A stretch of DNA of 40,537 nt from an uncultured Eubacterium sp. (lineage in GTDB: Bacteria; Bacillota; Clostridia; Lachnospirales; Lachnospiraceae). Under the pieces are notes generated by a model, which saw only the letters and a program-made list of their open reading frames with translations, made no database searches and was not told the origin of the DNA. Position numbers and translations under genes: made by a program. The stretch is taken from contig CAJTZN010000036.1 in NCBI GenBank assembly GCA_910584065.1, positions 1 through 40,537 on the forward strand. The letters run 5' to 3'. Below are positions 25,240-33,644 of this stretch, piece by piece; within the stretch, counting starts at the first letter, position 1; every line of letters begins with the position of its first letter.

Positions 25240-26151
25240 ATGGACTATGTTCTCACAACAAACGCGCTATGCAAAACCTACAAAAACGGAAAAGCGCTAA
25301 GCGGCCTATCCATGAAAATTCCCAAAGGCGCGATCTATGGCTTCATTGGGAAAAATGGCGCGGGAAAGACGACGCTGATCCGCCTGATCTGCGGACTGCA
25401 GGAGCCGACATCCGGCGAGTATACATTATACGGCAGGAACCATTCGGACCGGGAGATACGGAAGTCGCGCAGAAGGATGGGGGCGGTGGTGGAAACTCCA
25501 TCCATTTATCTGGATATGACGGCAGAGGATAACCTGAAACAGCAGTACCGCATCGTCGGGCTTCCGTCTTATGACGGATTACAGGAACTTCTGAAACTCG
25601 TGGGACTCGAGCATACCGGCAAAAAGAAAGCCAAACATTTTTCACTCGGTATGCGCCAGCGGCTGGGGATCGCCATCGCGCTTGTGGGCGAACCGGATTT
25701 TTTGGTACTGGATGAGCCGGTCAATGGCCTTGATCCGCAGGGGATCATCGAAATGAGGGAATTAATCCTGAAACTCAACAGGGAACGGCAGATCACGGTA
25801 TTGATTTCCAGCCATATCCTGGATGAGTTGTCAAAGCTGGCCACGCACTATGGGTTTATTGAGAACGGACGGATCGTCAAGGAGATCAGCGCCGTTGAAT
25901 TAGACGCCGCCTGCCGAAAGCGCACCCGCCTGGAGGTGACAAACGCGCGGACGCTCGCGCGCGTATTGGACGCCATGAATGTGGAATATGATATTCGTTC
26001 GGACTGGGAGGCGGATGTGTACGCGAAGGTCAATGTTTCGGAACTGACGCTTGCCCTGGCAAAGGAAAACTGTGAGGTTGTATCCATGCAGGAACAGGGC
26101 GAGAGTCTGGAAAGTTATTATGTCAGATTGGTAGGAGGAGGAAGAAAATGA
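25240..26151 (+). CDS. ABC transporter ATPase, BcrA-like, of a peptide-antibiotic response locus
   Basis: This 303-aa ATPase shows Walker A GKNGAGKTTLIR, signature FSLGMRQRLGIA, Walker B FLVLDEPVNGLDPQG and VLISSHILDELSK. A C-terminal extension of about 85 residues follows, typical of the BcrA group. ATG 25240 is preceded by AGGAGG. The next gene (a permease) overlaps by 4 nt. The first ~100 nt are A/C-rich like the regulator gene; after about 25340 composition becomes G-rich, a change inside one gene. Confidence 0.9.
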   Translation: MDYVLTTNALCKTYKNGKALSGLSMKIPKGAIYGFIGKNGAGKTTLIRLICGLQEPTSGEYTLYGRNHSDREIRKSRRRMGAVVETPSIYLDMTAEDNLKQQYRIVGLPSYDGLQELLKLVGLEHTGKKKAKHFSLGMRQRLGIAIALVGEPDFLVLDEPVNGLDPQGIIEMRELILKLNRERQITVLISSHILDELSKLATHYGFIENGRIVKEISAVELDAACRKRTRLEVTNARTLARVLDAMNVEYDIRSDWEADVYAKVNVSELTLALAKENCEVVSMQEQGESLESYYVRLVGGGRK

Positions 26152-26975
26152 GTAAATTAGTAATGGCAAATGTAATGCGCTTGAAAAAGAATACCTTTTT
26201 TTGGATCGGATTTGTTTTTATGTTTGCGGCGGGGATCTATTTTCCTGTGAAGCGGTATGTGTCAATGAGCCAAACGGGTACGATCTATCACCTGGACAAA
26301 GGTTTTTTTGCCTGCTCCCTGTTTATTGGTATTATCATGGCAGTATTCTGCAGTTTGTTCACCGGGGCGGGATACAGCGACGGAACGATCAGAAACAAAG
26401 TGGTGATCGGGCATAAACGAAGCGATATTTATCTGGCAGATATGATCACTTCTTCCGTTACCGCAATTGTAATGTGCATGGGTTTTTTTGTTTCTTATCT
26501 TTGTACCGGTATCCCGCTGCTTGGTTTTTTTGAATCAGACAGTAAAACGATACTGTTGATCGGGGGTACCGTGCTGTTCCTTTCGATCGCATTCACTTCT
26601 ATTTTTACAATGGCCGCTATGATATGTCAGAATAAAACGGCTGTCGCTGTGATCTGTCTGCTGCTCGCGTTTGGGTTTCTGCTGGTGGGGGTATTTCTAA
26701 GCAGCAGGCTGCATGCGTCCAAAACGGTTCAGTTTTATACGATGAATGAGACGAATGAGCCAATCGTAGAAGAGGAACCGAATCCGTATTATTTGGATGG
26801 GGTAAAGAGGGAGATCGCTCAGACGATTTACGATGTACTTCCCAGCGGGCAGGCCATTCAATGCACGTTGTTAGAGGCTGTCCATTTACCGAGGCTTCCT
26901 CTTTATTCGATCGTCATTATCTTGTCAACGACAGGTATCGGTCTCATTTGTTTTCAGAGAAAAGATTTAAAATAA
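26148..26975 (+). CDS. ABC transporter permease of the second locus
   Basis: The 275-aa protein has about six membrane helices: near the N-terminus (FFWIGFVFMFAAGIYF), then LFIGIIMAVFCSLF, a third around VMCMGFFVSYL, two more around LFLSIAF and ICLLLAFGFLLVG, and a last one near the C-terminus (LYSIVIILSTTGIGLICFQ). It contains TGAGYSDGTIRNKVVIGHKR, a motif of ABC-2 type permeases of this class. It overlaps the ATPase (ATGA) behind GGAGGAGG and should form a transporter with it. It is far smaller than BceB, so this is not a BceAB system. Confidence 0.85.
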   Translation: MSKLVMANVMRLKKNTFFWIGFVFMFAAGIYFPVKRYVSMSQTGTIYHLDKGFFACSLFIGIIMAVFCSLFTGAGYSDGTIRNKVVIGHKRSDIYLADMITSSVTAIVMCMGFFVSYLCTGIPLLGFFESDSKTILLIGGTVLFLSIAFTSIFTMAAMICQNKTAVAVICLLLAFGFLLVGVFLSSRLHASKTVQFYTMNETNEPIVEEEPNPYYLDGVKREIAQTIYDVLPSGQAIQCTLLEAVHLPRLPLYSIVIILSTTGIGLICFQRKDLK

Positions 26976-27019
26976 TGAATAAGGGGTATTCGTGTGGCGC
27001 TCCGGAATGGGGGATCATG

Positions 27020-27928
27020 ATGGAAGTATGGTTATGGATTTGTATTGGTATATTGGCTGTGGTGATCGTGGCGCTTCTGCTAAAGATCCACATGCTGAAA
27101 AAAGCCGCGAAGGAAATCGAGGACGCTTTTGCTGACAGGCTCGTAACGGATACGAATACGCGGATCGATATATCGAGCGGCGATCGGTCAATGCGCCGGC
27201 TGGCGGATGCGGTGAACCGCGAGCTTGGCAAGCTCCGGGCCGAGCGTCTCCGGTTCCAGCAGGGGGATACGGAATTGAAACAGGCGGTAACCAATATTTC
27301 ACATGATTTAAGAACACCGCTGACAGCGATCTGTGGATATCTGGATCTGCTGGAAGAGGAGGAAAAGCCGGAAAGTGTGGAACGGTATCTGGCGATCATC
27401 CGCAACCGCTCGGATATGCTCATACGGCTGACCGAAGAACTGTTCCGGTATTCGGTGATCCATTCCAGGGAAAAGGAACTGGCGCGGGAGCCTGTCGTGA
27501 TCAACCATGTGTTGGAACAAAGTGTGGCGGCGTTTTATACGGCTCTGCGGGAGCACAGTATCATACCCCGTATACAGATACCGGAAGAAAAAGTGATACG
27601 GATGCTGGACGGGGCCGCGCTGTCCCGGGTCTGCTCGAACCTGATCCACAATGCCATTAAGTACAGCGACGGCGACCTGGATGTTACGCTCGAACCGACG
27701 GGGGAGATTATGTTTGCCAATTCGGCGCAGGGGTTGGATGAAGTGCAGGCGGGAAAATTATTTGACCGTTTCTATACCGTGGAGACAGCCAGAAGATCGA
27801 CCGGTTTAGGGCTGGCGATCGCCAGGGATCTCGTGGAACAGATGGGGGGAACGATCACGGCGGAGTATGAGGACGGCAGACTGGGTATCCGCCTGTTTTT
27901 TCCGGACAGCCCGCGGAAAAGAGAGTGA
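27020..27928 (+). CDS. Sensor histidine kinase of the second ABC locus
   Basis: The roughly 302-aa kinase has one membrane helix at the very start (LWICIGILAVVIVALLL), a HAMP-like stretch with DTNTRIDISSGDR, then the H-box NISHDLRTPLTAICGYLDLL with H95. The N-box is SNLIHNAIKYS and the G-box RRSTGLGLAIARDL. With a single short helix and no outer domain, sensing probably depends on the transporter or the membrane. ATG 27020 is chosen because GGGGG lies 6 nt upstream; ATG at 27017 and 26975 (overlapping the permease stop) are in frame too. Confidence 0.85.
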   Translation: MEVWLWICIGILAVVIVALLLKIHMLKKAAKEIEDAFADRLVTDTNTRIDISSGDRSMRRLADAVNRELGKLRAERLRFQQGDTELKQAVTNISHDLRTPLTAICGYLDLLEEEEKPESVERYLAIIRNRSDMLIRLTEELFRYSVIHSREKELAREPVVINHVLEQSVAAFYTALREHSIIPRIQIPEEKVIRMLDGAALSRVCSNLIHNAIKYSDGDLDVTLEPTGEIMFANSAQGLDEVQAGKLFDRFYTVETARRSTGLGLAIARDLVEQMGGTITAEYEDGRLGIRLFFPDSPRKRE

Positions 27929-28006
27929 GGCGTACCGTTTAGAACCATACTTCTCGGATGGAATAAGATAAAGTAGAATAGAATAATGATCAGGGAGGTA
28001 TGTGGT

Positions 28007-28915
28007 TTGGCATATCAGAGGACTTGTGATTTGACTTGCGATTGCAGGACAGAGTGGAACAGGGAGCACCAGGCGTTTCCGCCGCAGCATCAGGACCGGC
28101 AGCCGGGGTTTGAATACGTGATGGAGCCGCTGCCGGTATCGGAGTGTGGAAAAAGATGCCGTAAGCTGGAAAACAAAGTGGCGTTGATCACGGGCGGCGA
28201 CAGCGGGATCGGAAGGGCGGTCGCCTATGACTTTGTAAAAGAGGGCGCGGCGGTCGTGCTGGTGTATTATGACGAGGAGCGGGATGCCACGGAGACGGCC
28301 GAGCGGATCGAACAGCTCGACGGCCGGTCGCTTTTGCTGCGCGGGGATCTGAAGGAGCCGTGTTTTGCCGATTATTGTGTCGAAAAGACGGTGGAGTGTT
28401 TTGGGCAATTGGATATTCTGGTGAACAATCACGCGGTGCAGTTTGTACAACGGAGTATTTTGGATATATCGCAGGAGCAGTTAGAACTTACATTTCGGAA
28501 TAATGTGTTTTCTTTTTTCTATTTGATCCAGAGTGCGCTTCCTTATATGAAAAGGGGCGGCTGTATCATTAATACGACTTCTGTCACGGCTTATGAGGGA
28601 AATAAGGATCTGATCGATTACAGCGCGACCAAAGGAGCGATTGCGGCGTTGACGAAGTCTCTTTCCCTTTCCCTGGTGGAAAAGGGGATCCGGGTCAATG
28701 GGGTTGCGCCTGGGCCGATCTGGACGCCGCTGATACCGGCATCTTATTCGGCGGAGGAAGTCGCTACGTTTGGCAAGGGGACTTCACATGTGCCGATGAA
28801 CCGCGCGGAACAGCCGTGTGAGGTCTCGCCCTGTTATGTATTTCTCGCTTCGGACGATTCCAGTTATATGACGGGGCAGGTGCTGCATCCGAACGGGGGG
28901 ACGATCGTGGGATAG
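28007..28915 (+). CDS. Short-chain dehydrogenase/reductase with N-terminal extension
   Basis: The 302-aa SDR has the NAD(P) loop ITGGDSGIGRAVAYDF, the NNHAVQ motif, a catalytic Ser in INTTSVTAY and YSATK with catalytic Tyr and Lys, then VNGVAPGPIWTPL. A 45-residue N-terminal segment rich in Cys and Gln/Pro precedes the fold. This layout matches the YhdF/YhxC-type SDRs, whose substrate is not established. A TTG at 28007 is preferred as start: AGGGAGG lies 9 nt upstream, whereas the ATG at 27986 overlaps that site. The gene stands alone and converges on the HD-GYP gene. Confidence 0.88.
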   Translation: MAYQRTCDLTCDCRTEWNREHQAFPPQHQDRQPGFEYVMEPLPVSECGKRCRKLENKVALITGGDSGIGRAVAYDFVKEGAAVVLVYYDEERDATETAERIEQLDGRSLLLRGDLKEPCFADYCVEKTVECFGQLDILVNNHAVQFVQRSILDISQEQLELTFRNNVFSFFYLIQSALPYMKRGGCIINTTSVTAYEGNKDLIDYSATKGAIAALTKSLSLSLVEKGIRVNGVAPGPIWTPLIPASYSAEEVATFGKGTSHVPMNRAEQPCEVSPCYVFLASDDSSYMTGQVLHPNGGTIVG

Positions 28916-28926
28916 AGGGAAAGGGG

Positions 28927-30288
28927 TTACGAGTTTAAATACCCGATGATCTCGTCTTTGAGTTCGAAAAATACCGATACGAGCTGCGGGTCAAAGTGCG
29001 TGCCGGTGGATCGTTCGATTTCGGCAAAGGCTTCCTCTACCGGCATGGCGGATTTATAGCAGCGCTTGGAGACAAGGGCATCGAAGACGTCCGCAATCGC
29101 CATAATACGCGCGGAAAGCGGGATGTCTTCCTGGGAGAGGCCTTCCGAGTATCCGCTCCCATTCCATTTTTCGTGATGGTAGGCGGCCATGTCTGCGGCG
29201 ATGTCGATATAATCCGTCTCTTCGATGGAGCCCAGAACTTCGCGGACAATCTGACCGCCTGCTGCGGCATGCTGTTTGATCGTTTCAAATTCTTCTGCTG
29301 TGAGCCGGCCCGGTTTTTGGAGGATATGGTCGGGGACGATGATCTTTCCGACGTCGTGCATCGGGGCGGCTTTCGTCAGCAGCTCGATATAATTATCCGT
29401 CAGGACATCGGTGTAAAGACCCTTTTCTTTGAGCGCACAGGCCAGAAGATGGACATAAAAGCTCGTGCGCTTAATATGTTCGCCGGTGTCCCCGTCCCTG
29501 CTCTCGATCAGATTGGCCATGCCGACGATGATGTTGTCCTGCAGTGCCATCATTTTTTCGTTGTGCTGTGTGATCGACAGGTTCTTCTGCTCAATTTCCT
29601 GTTCGAGGGTTTCTTTGTATTTGCTCAGGTGGCTGGTAATGGTGACGCAGTAGATCAGGCAGATGAGCATTGTCGCAGAGATCATGATAATGCAGACCGT
29701 GACGCTCATATGGGAAAAGTCGATGCGGGACTCCATTTTCTCTTTGGCCAGGTCCATTTCCCGCGTCGTCAGCTGTTCCAGTTCCGCCAGATTGGCGTTT
29801 ACGCTCTGCACAAAATCCCTCATCTGGCCGGTAAGGTAGAAAATGGCGGTCTCCGTATTGCCTTCCCGGCTCAGTTCCAGTGTGACGTCAACGCTCTGGA
29901 CATAGCTGTAATAGTCGGAGTACACTTTGTGGTATATCTGTTCCCGGTTGTCTCCGGTCATGCGGCCGCGGAGGTCTAAGAGGATACTTCCCATTTTTTT
30001 CCGTACTTCTCGTTCTTTTTCTTCGTATGTTGTGTAATATTTTTCTTCCCGGGAAGCGACATGGATGGCGATGAATGAACGGTGCTGGTAGAGGAGCTGA
30101 CTGAACTGTTCCATGCAGATCCGGTTTTCATTGTGCTCTTCAATGATTTCCTGATAGTTCTGGGAGAGCTTGTTTATATTATGTTTCAGTATAAGAACGC
30201 CGGCGATGCCGATGATGCCGGCTGTCAGTACCATGATAAAAACCCGAAAGGGAATGCTTTTTATTCTGGAACGGAACTTTTTCCTCAT
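28927..30288 (-). CDS. Membrane HD-GYP-domain protein, probable c-di-GMP phosphodiesterase
   Basis: The 453-aa protein has a membrane helix at about 12-32, an extracytoplasmic four-helix-type sensor region, a second helix near 190-210 (VTVCIIMISATMLICLIYCV), a coiled stretch and an HD-GYP domain. Key motifs are GDTGEHIKRTS, PMHDVGKI and HHEKWNGSGYSEG. The GYP triad reads GYS here; the metal-binding HD and HH residues are kept. This class hydrolyses cyclic-di-GMP. ATG 30288 is preferred (GAGG upstream); ATG 30303 overlaps the stop of the solute-binding gene. The two genes form an operon. Confidence 0.85.
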   Translation of the reverse strand: MRKKFRSRIKSIPFRVFIMVLTAGIIGIAGVLILKHNINKLSQNYQEIIEEHNENRICMEQFSQLLYQHRSFIAIHVASREEKYYTTYEEKEREVRKKMGSILLDLRGRMTGDNREQIYHKVYSDYYSYVQSVDVTLELSREGNTETAIFYLTGQMRDFVQSVNANLAELEQLTTREMDLAKEKMESRIDFSHMSVTVCIIMISATMLICLIYCVTITSHLSKYKETLEQEIEQKNLSITQHNEKMMALQDNIIVGMANLIESRDGDTGEHIKRTSFYVHLLACALKEKGLYTDVLTDNYIELLTKAAPMHDVGKIIVPDHILQKPGRLTAEEFETIKQHAAAGGQIVREVLGSIEETDYIDIAADMAAYHHEKWNGSGYSEGLSQEDIPLSARIMAIADVFDALVSKRCYKSAMPVEEAFAEIERSTGTHFDPQLVSVFFELKDEIIGYLNS

Positions 30289-30302
30289 AGCGCATAACCT
30301 CA

Positions 30303-31538
30303 TTATTTTGTATTTGATGTAATACCTTGCGTCAATGTATCCAATAGTTTCTGCAGATCAGTTTTATCCCGGTTGCCTCCGGCGATGGTAGTACCGAATT
30401 TGAATGTCGGAGTCCAAAAGGTTTCCGCTACGTTCTGGAGATGGCTGTATGCCGACTGTTCGCTCAGGGCTCTGATGGCCGGAGCGGCCTGGACTTCCTC
30501 AGAGGAGGCCGCCTTTATATTCGAGGGCCCCTCGCCCCTTTTGCGGAAACGGGTGAGCTGATTTTCCTCATTTGTCAGCCAGGAGGCAATACGCATAGCC
30601 CAGTCGGGATTTTTTGTATAGGCATTGATCCCCAATAGCTTGTATCCGGAAAAACTGTGCATCTGTACCTGGTCTCCGGCCAGGGTGTAGGTGGGAAGTT
30701 TGGTGGCGTTATAATGTTCCTGATAGGCGGCTTCGACGTTGTTGGCGTTCCATGTGCCATTGACACCAGCAATGATCGTTCCGTCCTGTACCCCTTTGAT
30801 AAAATCCTCATCCTTGCAGTTGAGGAAGCCGTCGTGTCCCGCGATCGCGAGCATGGCCTCTGCCACATCCACTCCGGTGCAGCGGTCCGTCTGGCCATTC
30901 CAGTTGCAGGAATTGGTAGTCCGGTCTTCATTCATCTGCACGTCAAATCCGGCGCCTTTAAAAAATGAGTAAGTATACCAGCCGCTTGAAAAGTCCATCG
31001 CCACCTTTTTGCCGTTTTTGGCGGCAATATCCAGCATTTGGTCGAGAGAAGTTACATCCTGCTCCGAAAAGTAGGCTGAATTGTAATACATAAAATATCC
31101 GTTGCTGGCCACCATCGGGTACGCGTAAAGAGCGCCGTCCCTGGAGGATGATAAAATAGCAGCGGAATTTTCGCCGCCATTGTCCGCTATGATCTGTTCG
31201 GTATTATCAGTGATCGGGAGGAGGGCGTGTTCCCTCTGCAGATTGTCAAGCTGGTCGGAGGCAAACGTATAGAGATCGGCGGCGCCTTCGGGATCGGCCA
31301 GTACGGTGTCCCGGCATGTCGTTTCATCTTCTTCGCTGATCGTGACCACGAAATTATCAAAATCTGTTTCATCTGCATACTCTTCCTTGAACGCCTCGAT
31401 CATATCTGTCATGATTTCCTTTTCTTCGGCGGAAGTCCAGATGGACAGGCTGACGTCAGGTCGTTCCTTACCGCATCCGCTCGCTGCGATCACCACAAAA
31501 ATGAACATAATGAAAAAAATAAGGGTACGTTTCGCCAT
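30303..31538 (-). CDS. Extracellular solute-binding lipoprotein (family 1, sugar type)
   Basis: The 411-aa protein has a lipoprotein signal with lipid-attachment C22 in VVIAASGCGKE. The mature part reads LSIWTSAEEKEIMTDMIEAF, SNGYFMYYNSAYF and an ATGVNGTWNA-like centre (IIAGVNGTWNANN). It ends PDWAMRIASWLTNEENQLTR, all typical of family 1 oligosaccharide-binding proteins. ATG 31538 follows GAGGTGG. No ABC permeases are next to it; it is instead followed by an HD-GYP protein, so it may act as a sensor component. Function beyond binding a sugar or similar solute cannot be told. Confidence 0.85.
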   Translation of the reverse strand: MAKRTLIFFIMFIFVVIAASGCGKERPDVSLSIWTSAEEKEIMTDMIEAFKEEYADETDFDNFVVTISEEDETTCRDTVLADPEGAADLYTFASDQLDNLQREHALLPITDNTEQIIADNGGENSAAILSSSRDGALYAYPMVASNGYFMYYNSAYFSEQDVTSLDQMLDIAAKNGKKVAMDFSSGWYTYSFFKGAGFDVQMNEDRTTNSCNWNGQTDRCTGVDVAEAMLAIAGHDGFLNCKDEDFIKGVQDGTIIAGVNGTWNANNVEAAYQEHYNATKLPTYTLAGDQVQMHSFSGYKLLGINAYTKNPDWAMRIASWLTNEENQLTRFRKRGEGPSNIKAASSEEVQAAPAIRALSEQSAYSHLQNVAETFWTPTFKFGTTIAGGNRDKTDLQKLLDTLTQGITSNTK

Positions 31539-31571
31539 ATGGTCCACCTCGCTTTTGAATCTATTAAAATA

Positions 31572-31600
31572 ATTATACTAAAAAAATGGGAAGAAATCAA
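31572..31600 (-). promoter_or_regulatory. Promoter of the solute-binding/HD-GYP operon
   Basis: On the minus strand TTGATT (complement of 31595-31600), a 17-nt spacer and TATAAT (complement of 31572-31577) lie about 34 nt ahead of the lipoprotein ATG. Confidence 0.65.
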
Positions 31601-31679
31601 TTTTTTCTTGAAGGAAATACTGCTTTTTCGTGAGATAAGGAAACGTAGAATGGTGCGCTCCGCACCTGGCAGAACATAC

Positions 31680-31704
31680 GGGGCGCCTATGCATATGCGC
31701 CCCC
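31680..31704 (-). terminator. GC-rich hairpin after the small coiled-coil gene
   Basis: GGGGCGC and GCGCCCC flank a 10-nt loop centred on ATGCAT. It lies 20 nt past the stop of the gene at 31725-32177 and could help end its transcript, but no T-tract follows on that strand, so the call is tentative. Confidence 0.35.
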
Positions 31705-31724
31705 GCTGTCTTACCGCCCTGTAA

Positions 31725-32177
31725 TCAGGAAAATACCGTGTGCTGCCGGCGGTAGGTATCGTTGTCTTTCTGGCTTAACTCGCTCTGTACCTGAGCGAGT
31801 TTTTTCTCCAGGCTGGCTGCTTTTTCTTCGTCCCCGGAAGCCGAAGCTGCCCGTAACTGCTGCTCCAGCTGCTGTGATTTTTCTTTCAGCTTGCGGATTT
31901 CCCGATCGACCTGGTCGGTGTTGCCGGTGCAGGTTTGGTTCTCTTTTTTCGGGTCGTCGTAAACGAGTTTTTTATTCCCGTGTTCATCCTGCTCGAACCG
32001 GTACAGACCGCTCGGTTTGGCGTCGGACGCTTCACTTCTCGTGTATTCGTCCACAATTCCGTCGGGCGCTGTTCTGCTATTTTGCGCCTCCTGGGCTGCC
32101 GCTGCCTTTACCTGTCTGATGTCAGAAAGTTCCGCGTTTGGCGGCGTGCTGTGACTGCTGCTGATTTCGATTGCCAT
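31725..32177 (-). CDS. Small coiled-coil protein of unknown function
   Basis: The 150-aa protein starts MAIEISSSHSTPPNAELSDI and has a central patch GLYRFEQDEHGNKKLVYDD. A C-terminal coiled coil (about 88-138) follows, with heptad-like REIRKLKEKSQQLEQQL and AASLEKKLAQVQSEL. No signal peptide or membrane helix is seen. I do not recognise a named family. GGAGG lies 8 nt before the ATG, but in the mRNA it can pair with a CCTCC a few bases upstream. Confidence 0.75.
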   Translation of the reverse strand: MAIEISSSHSTPPNAELSDIRQVKAAAAQEAQNSRTAPDGIVDEYTRSEASDAKPSGLYRFEQDEHGNKKLVYDDPKKENQTCTGNTDQVDREIRKLKEKSQQLEQQLRAASASGDEEKAASLEKKLAQVQSELSQKDNDTYRRQHTVFS

Positions 32178-32183
32178 TGCGTA

Positions 32184-32244
32184 TCCTCCTTGTTTTCTGG
32201 AGGAAAATACGACTGCTTATGCAGGAGCAGAGGATTTATCCTCC
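32184..32244 (-). promoter_or_regulatory. 5' leader with Shine-Dalgarno-sequestering hairpin
   Basis: Reading the minus strand toward the ATG at 32177, a CCTCC (complement of 32199-32203) is followed after about 9 nt by the ribosome site GGAGG (complement of 32185-32189); they can form a short hairpin. Further upstream GAGGAT-AA-ATCCTC (complement of 32230-32243) is a perfect palindrome that also contains a GGAGG. Alternating SD and anti-SD strings suggest translational control. Confidence 0.35.
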
Positions 32245-32317
32245 TTTATTGGTTAGTCAGGCAGTACACTGTTGGAACCCTGCCTGCAATATTTTTTTCG
32301 TCATTTAAAAACAGCAG

Positions 32318-33610
32318 TTAAGCGTTATGCTGTGAGATGTGCTCCGGTTGCTGTGGAATGATGAGCAGAATACTCAATGTAAACGTGGAATGGTCTGTCT
32401 TGATGCTCAGGGCGCCCTGATATTTTTCGGCGACCGCTTTTATATTTGACAGCCCGGTCCCCTTGCGGGGCAGTCTGTTTCCCTGAAAGCTGTTTTCCAT
32501 TTCGAGCAGAAGAAAATCGTTCTGCCGGTGTCCGGTCACGCGGATAAACCGTTCCGCGCCGGGAGGCAGCTGTTTACAGGCGTGGATGGCGTTGTCAAGC
32601 GCATTTGCCAGGACGATGCCGATATCGATGTCCCGGATCAGACAGGGAGAGGGAAGGAGCAGCGAACAGGAAACATCGATTCCCATGCTCTCAGCGATCC
32701 CCAGCTTATTTCCGATCAGGATATCGGCGACCGGGTTATTTGTGCTACAGGGAAATGACAGTTCTTCGGTTATTTCTCCCATATCTCCGATATAGTCCAG
32801 CGCCTCTTTTGATTTTCCGTTCTGTACGAGTTCCTTCACTACGGTCATGTGGTTTTTTATGTCGTGCCGGAAGGATCGTGTCCGTTCGTAGCGCGTTTTG
32901 GCTTCTTCCACGTATTGGTTCAGGGAGTGCTCTTCCTGTTCGAGCAGCGACAGTTCCGTGATCAGTCGGAAGTTTTCCAGCAGTTTTTTGTAGGCGAACA
33001 GGATGCAGAACAGGCTGGCCATGCCTAAAAGCTGGATGCCAAGCATTTGATAGTGGTTTACCCCGGAGGATGTCCCGTAAATGATCGAACTGATATATTC
33101 GCCCATCAAAAAGATCAGCAGTATGGGGGTTAAGACCATGAATACGTGCTGTTTTTTCAGTGCCTCGTCGCACAAAAAATAGCGGCTGACGATGCGGTAA
33201 CAAAAAGCAGCCAGGAGCAGCGCCGCGTTTCCCGCTATGAGAATGGCGATTCCCACAAATTTGTGGGGGAAAGGAGCTGTCAGCGGATATAAGATATTCA
33301 AAAGGGAGTGCACGATTCCGTAACTGAGCTGCATGATCTCAATGGTCAGGGCCGCGTATAAGAGAACGGTAATTTTGTCCGCGCGGCACAGGAAGATCCC
33401 GCCCAGTGTGAGGAGCAGGAAATAGACGAGCTGATCGGTGATCCCGTCCGGGGGGATACACTGTATGGCGGCAAGCGAGCAGATGGCAAATAGGAAATAG
33501 GAGGGACGTGTTACTTTCCTGTCCAGAAATCGGCAGAGAAAATAAAAGCCCATGAGGATCTGGACCATCCCTATAAAATATATATTGAAAAAGTCCCATA
33601 ACCGGTCCAT
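32318..33610 (-). CDS. GHKL-type sensor histidine kinase (AgrC/LytS-like)
   Basis: The 430-aa protein has about six to seven membrane helices in residues 1-215, a coiled linker (LSLLEQEEHSLNQYVEEA) and the kinase core. It has H-box FRHDIKNHMTVVKELVQNG, N-box LANALDNAIHAC and G-box GTGLSNIKAVAEKYQG. This is the AgrC-like HPK10 layout, which usually senses peptides through the membrane part. It lies 34 nt after the LytTR regulator gene on the same strand, so they are one operon. No AgrB/AgrD-like gene is present in the window, so the signal is unknown. Confidence 0.87.
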   Translation of the reverse strand: MDRLWDFFNIYFIGMVQILMGFYFLCRFLDRKVTRPSYFLFAICSLAAIQCIPPDGITDQLVYFLLLTLGGIFLCRADKITVLLYAALTIEIMQLSYGIVHSLLNILYPLTAPFPHKFVGIAILIAGNAALLLAAFCYRIVSRYFLCDEALKKQHVFMVLTPILLIFLMGEYISSIIYGTSSGVNHYQMLGIQLLGMASLFCILFAYKKLLENFRLITELSLLEQEEHSLNQYVEEAKTRYERTRSFRHDIKNHMTVVKELVQNGKSKEALDYIGDMGEITEELSFPCSTNNPVADILIGNKLGIAESMGIDVSCSLLLPSPCLIRDIDIGIVLANALDNAIHACKQLPPGAERFIRVTGHRQNDFLLLEMENSFQGNRLPRKGTGLSNIKAVAEKYQGALSIKTDHSTFTLSILLIIPQQPEHISQHNA

Positions 33611-33644
33611 TTCGCGCCCTCCTTCCTCTTTATCATACGATGCG

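Noticed and set aside
27806..28450. 214-codon minus-strand open frame across the kinase end and SDR start
   Set aside because: Spans two real plus-strand genes and their gap; no ribosome site or motif.
28996..29979. 327-codon plus-strand open frame opposite the HD-GYP gene
   Set aside because: Shadow of a clear minus-strand gene with intact HD-GYP motifs; the plus-strand product shows no recognisable motif.
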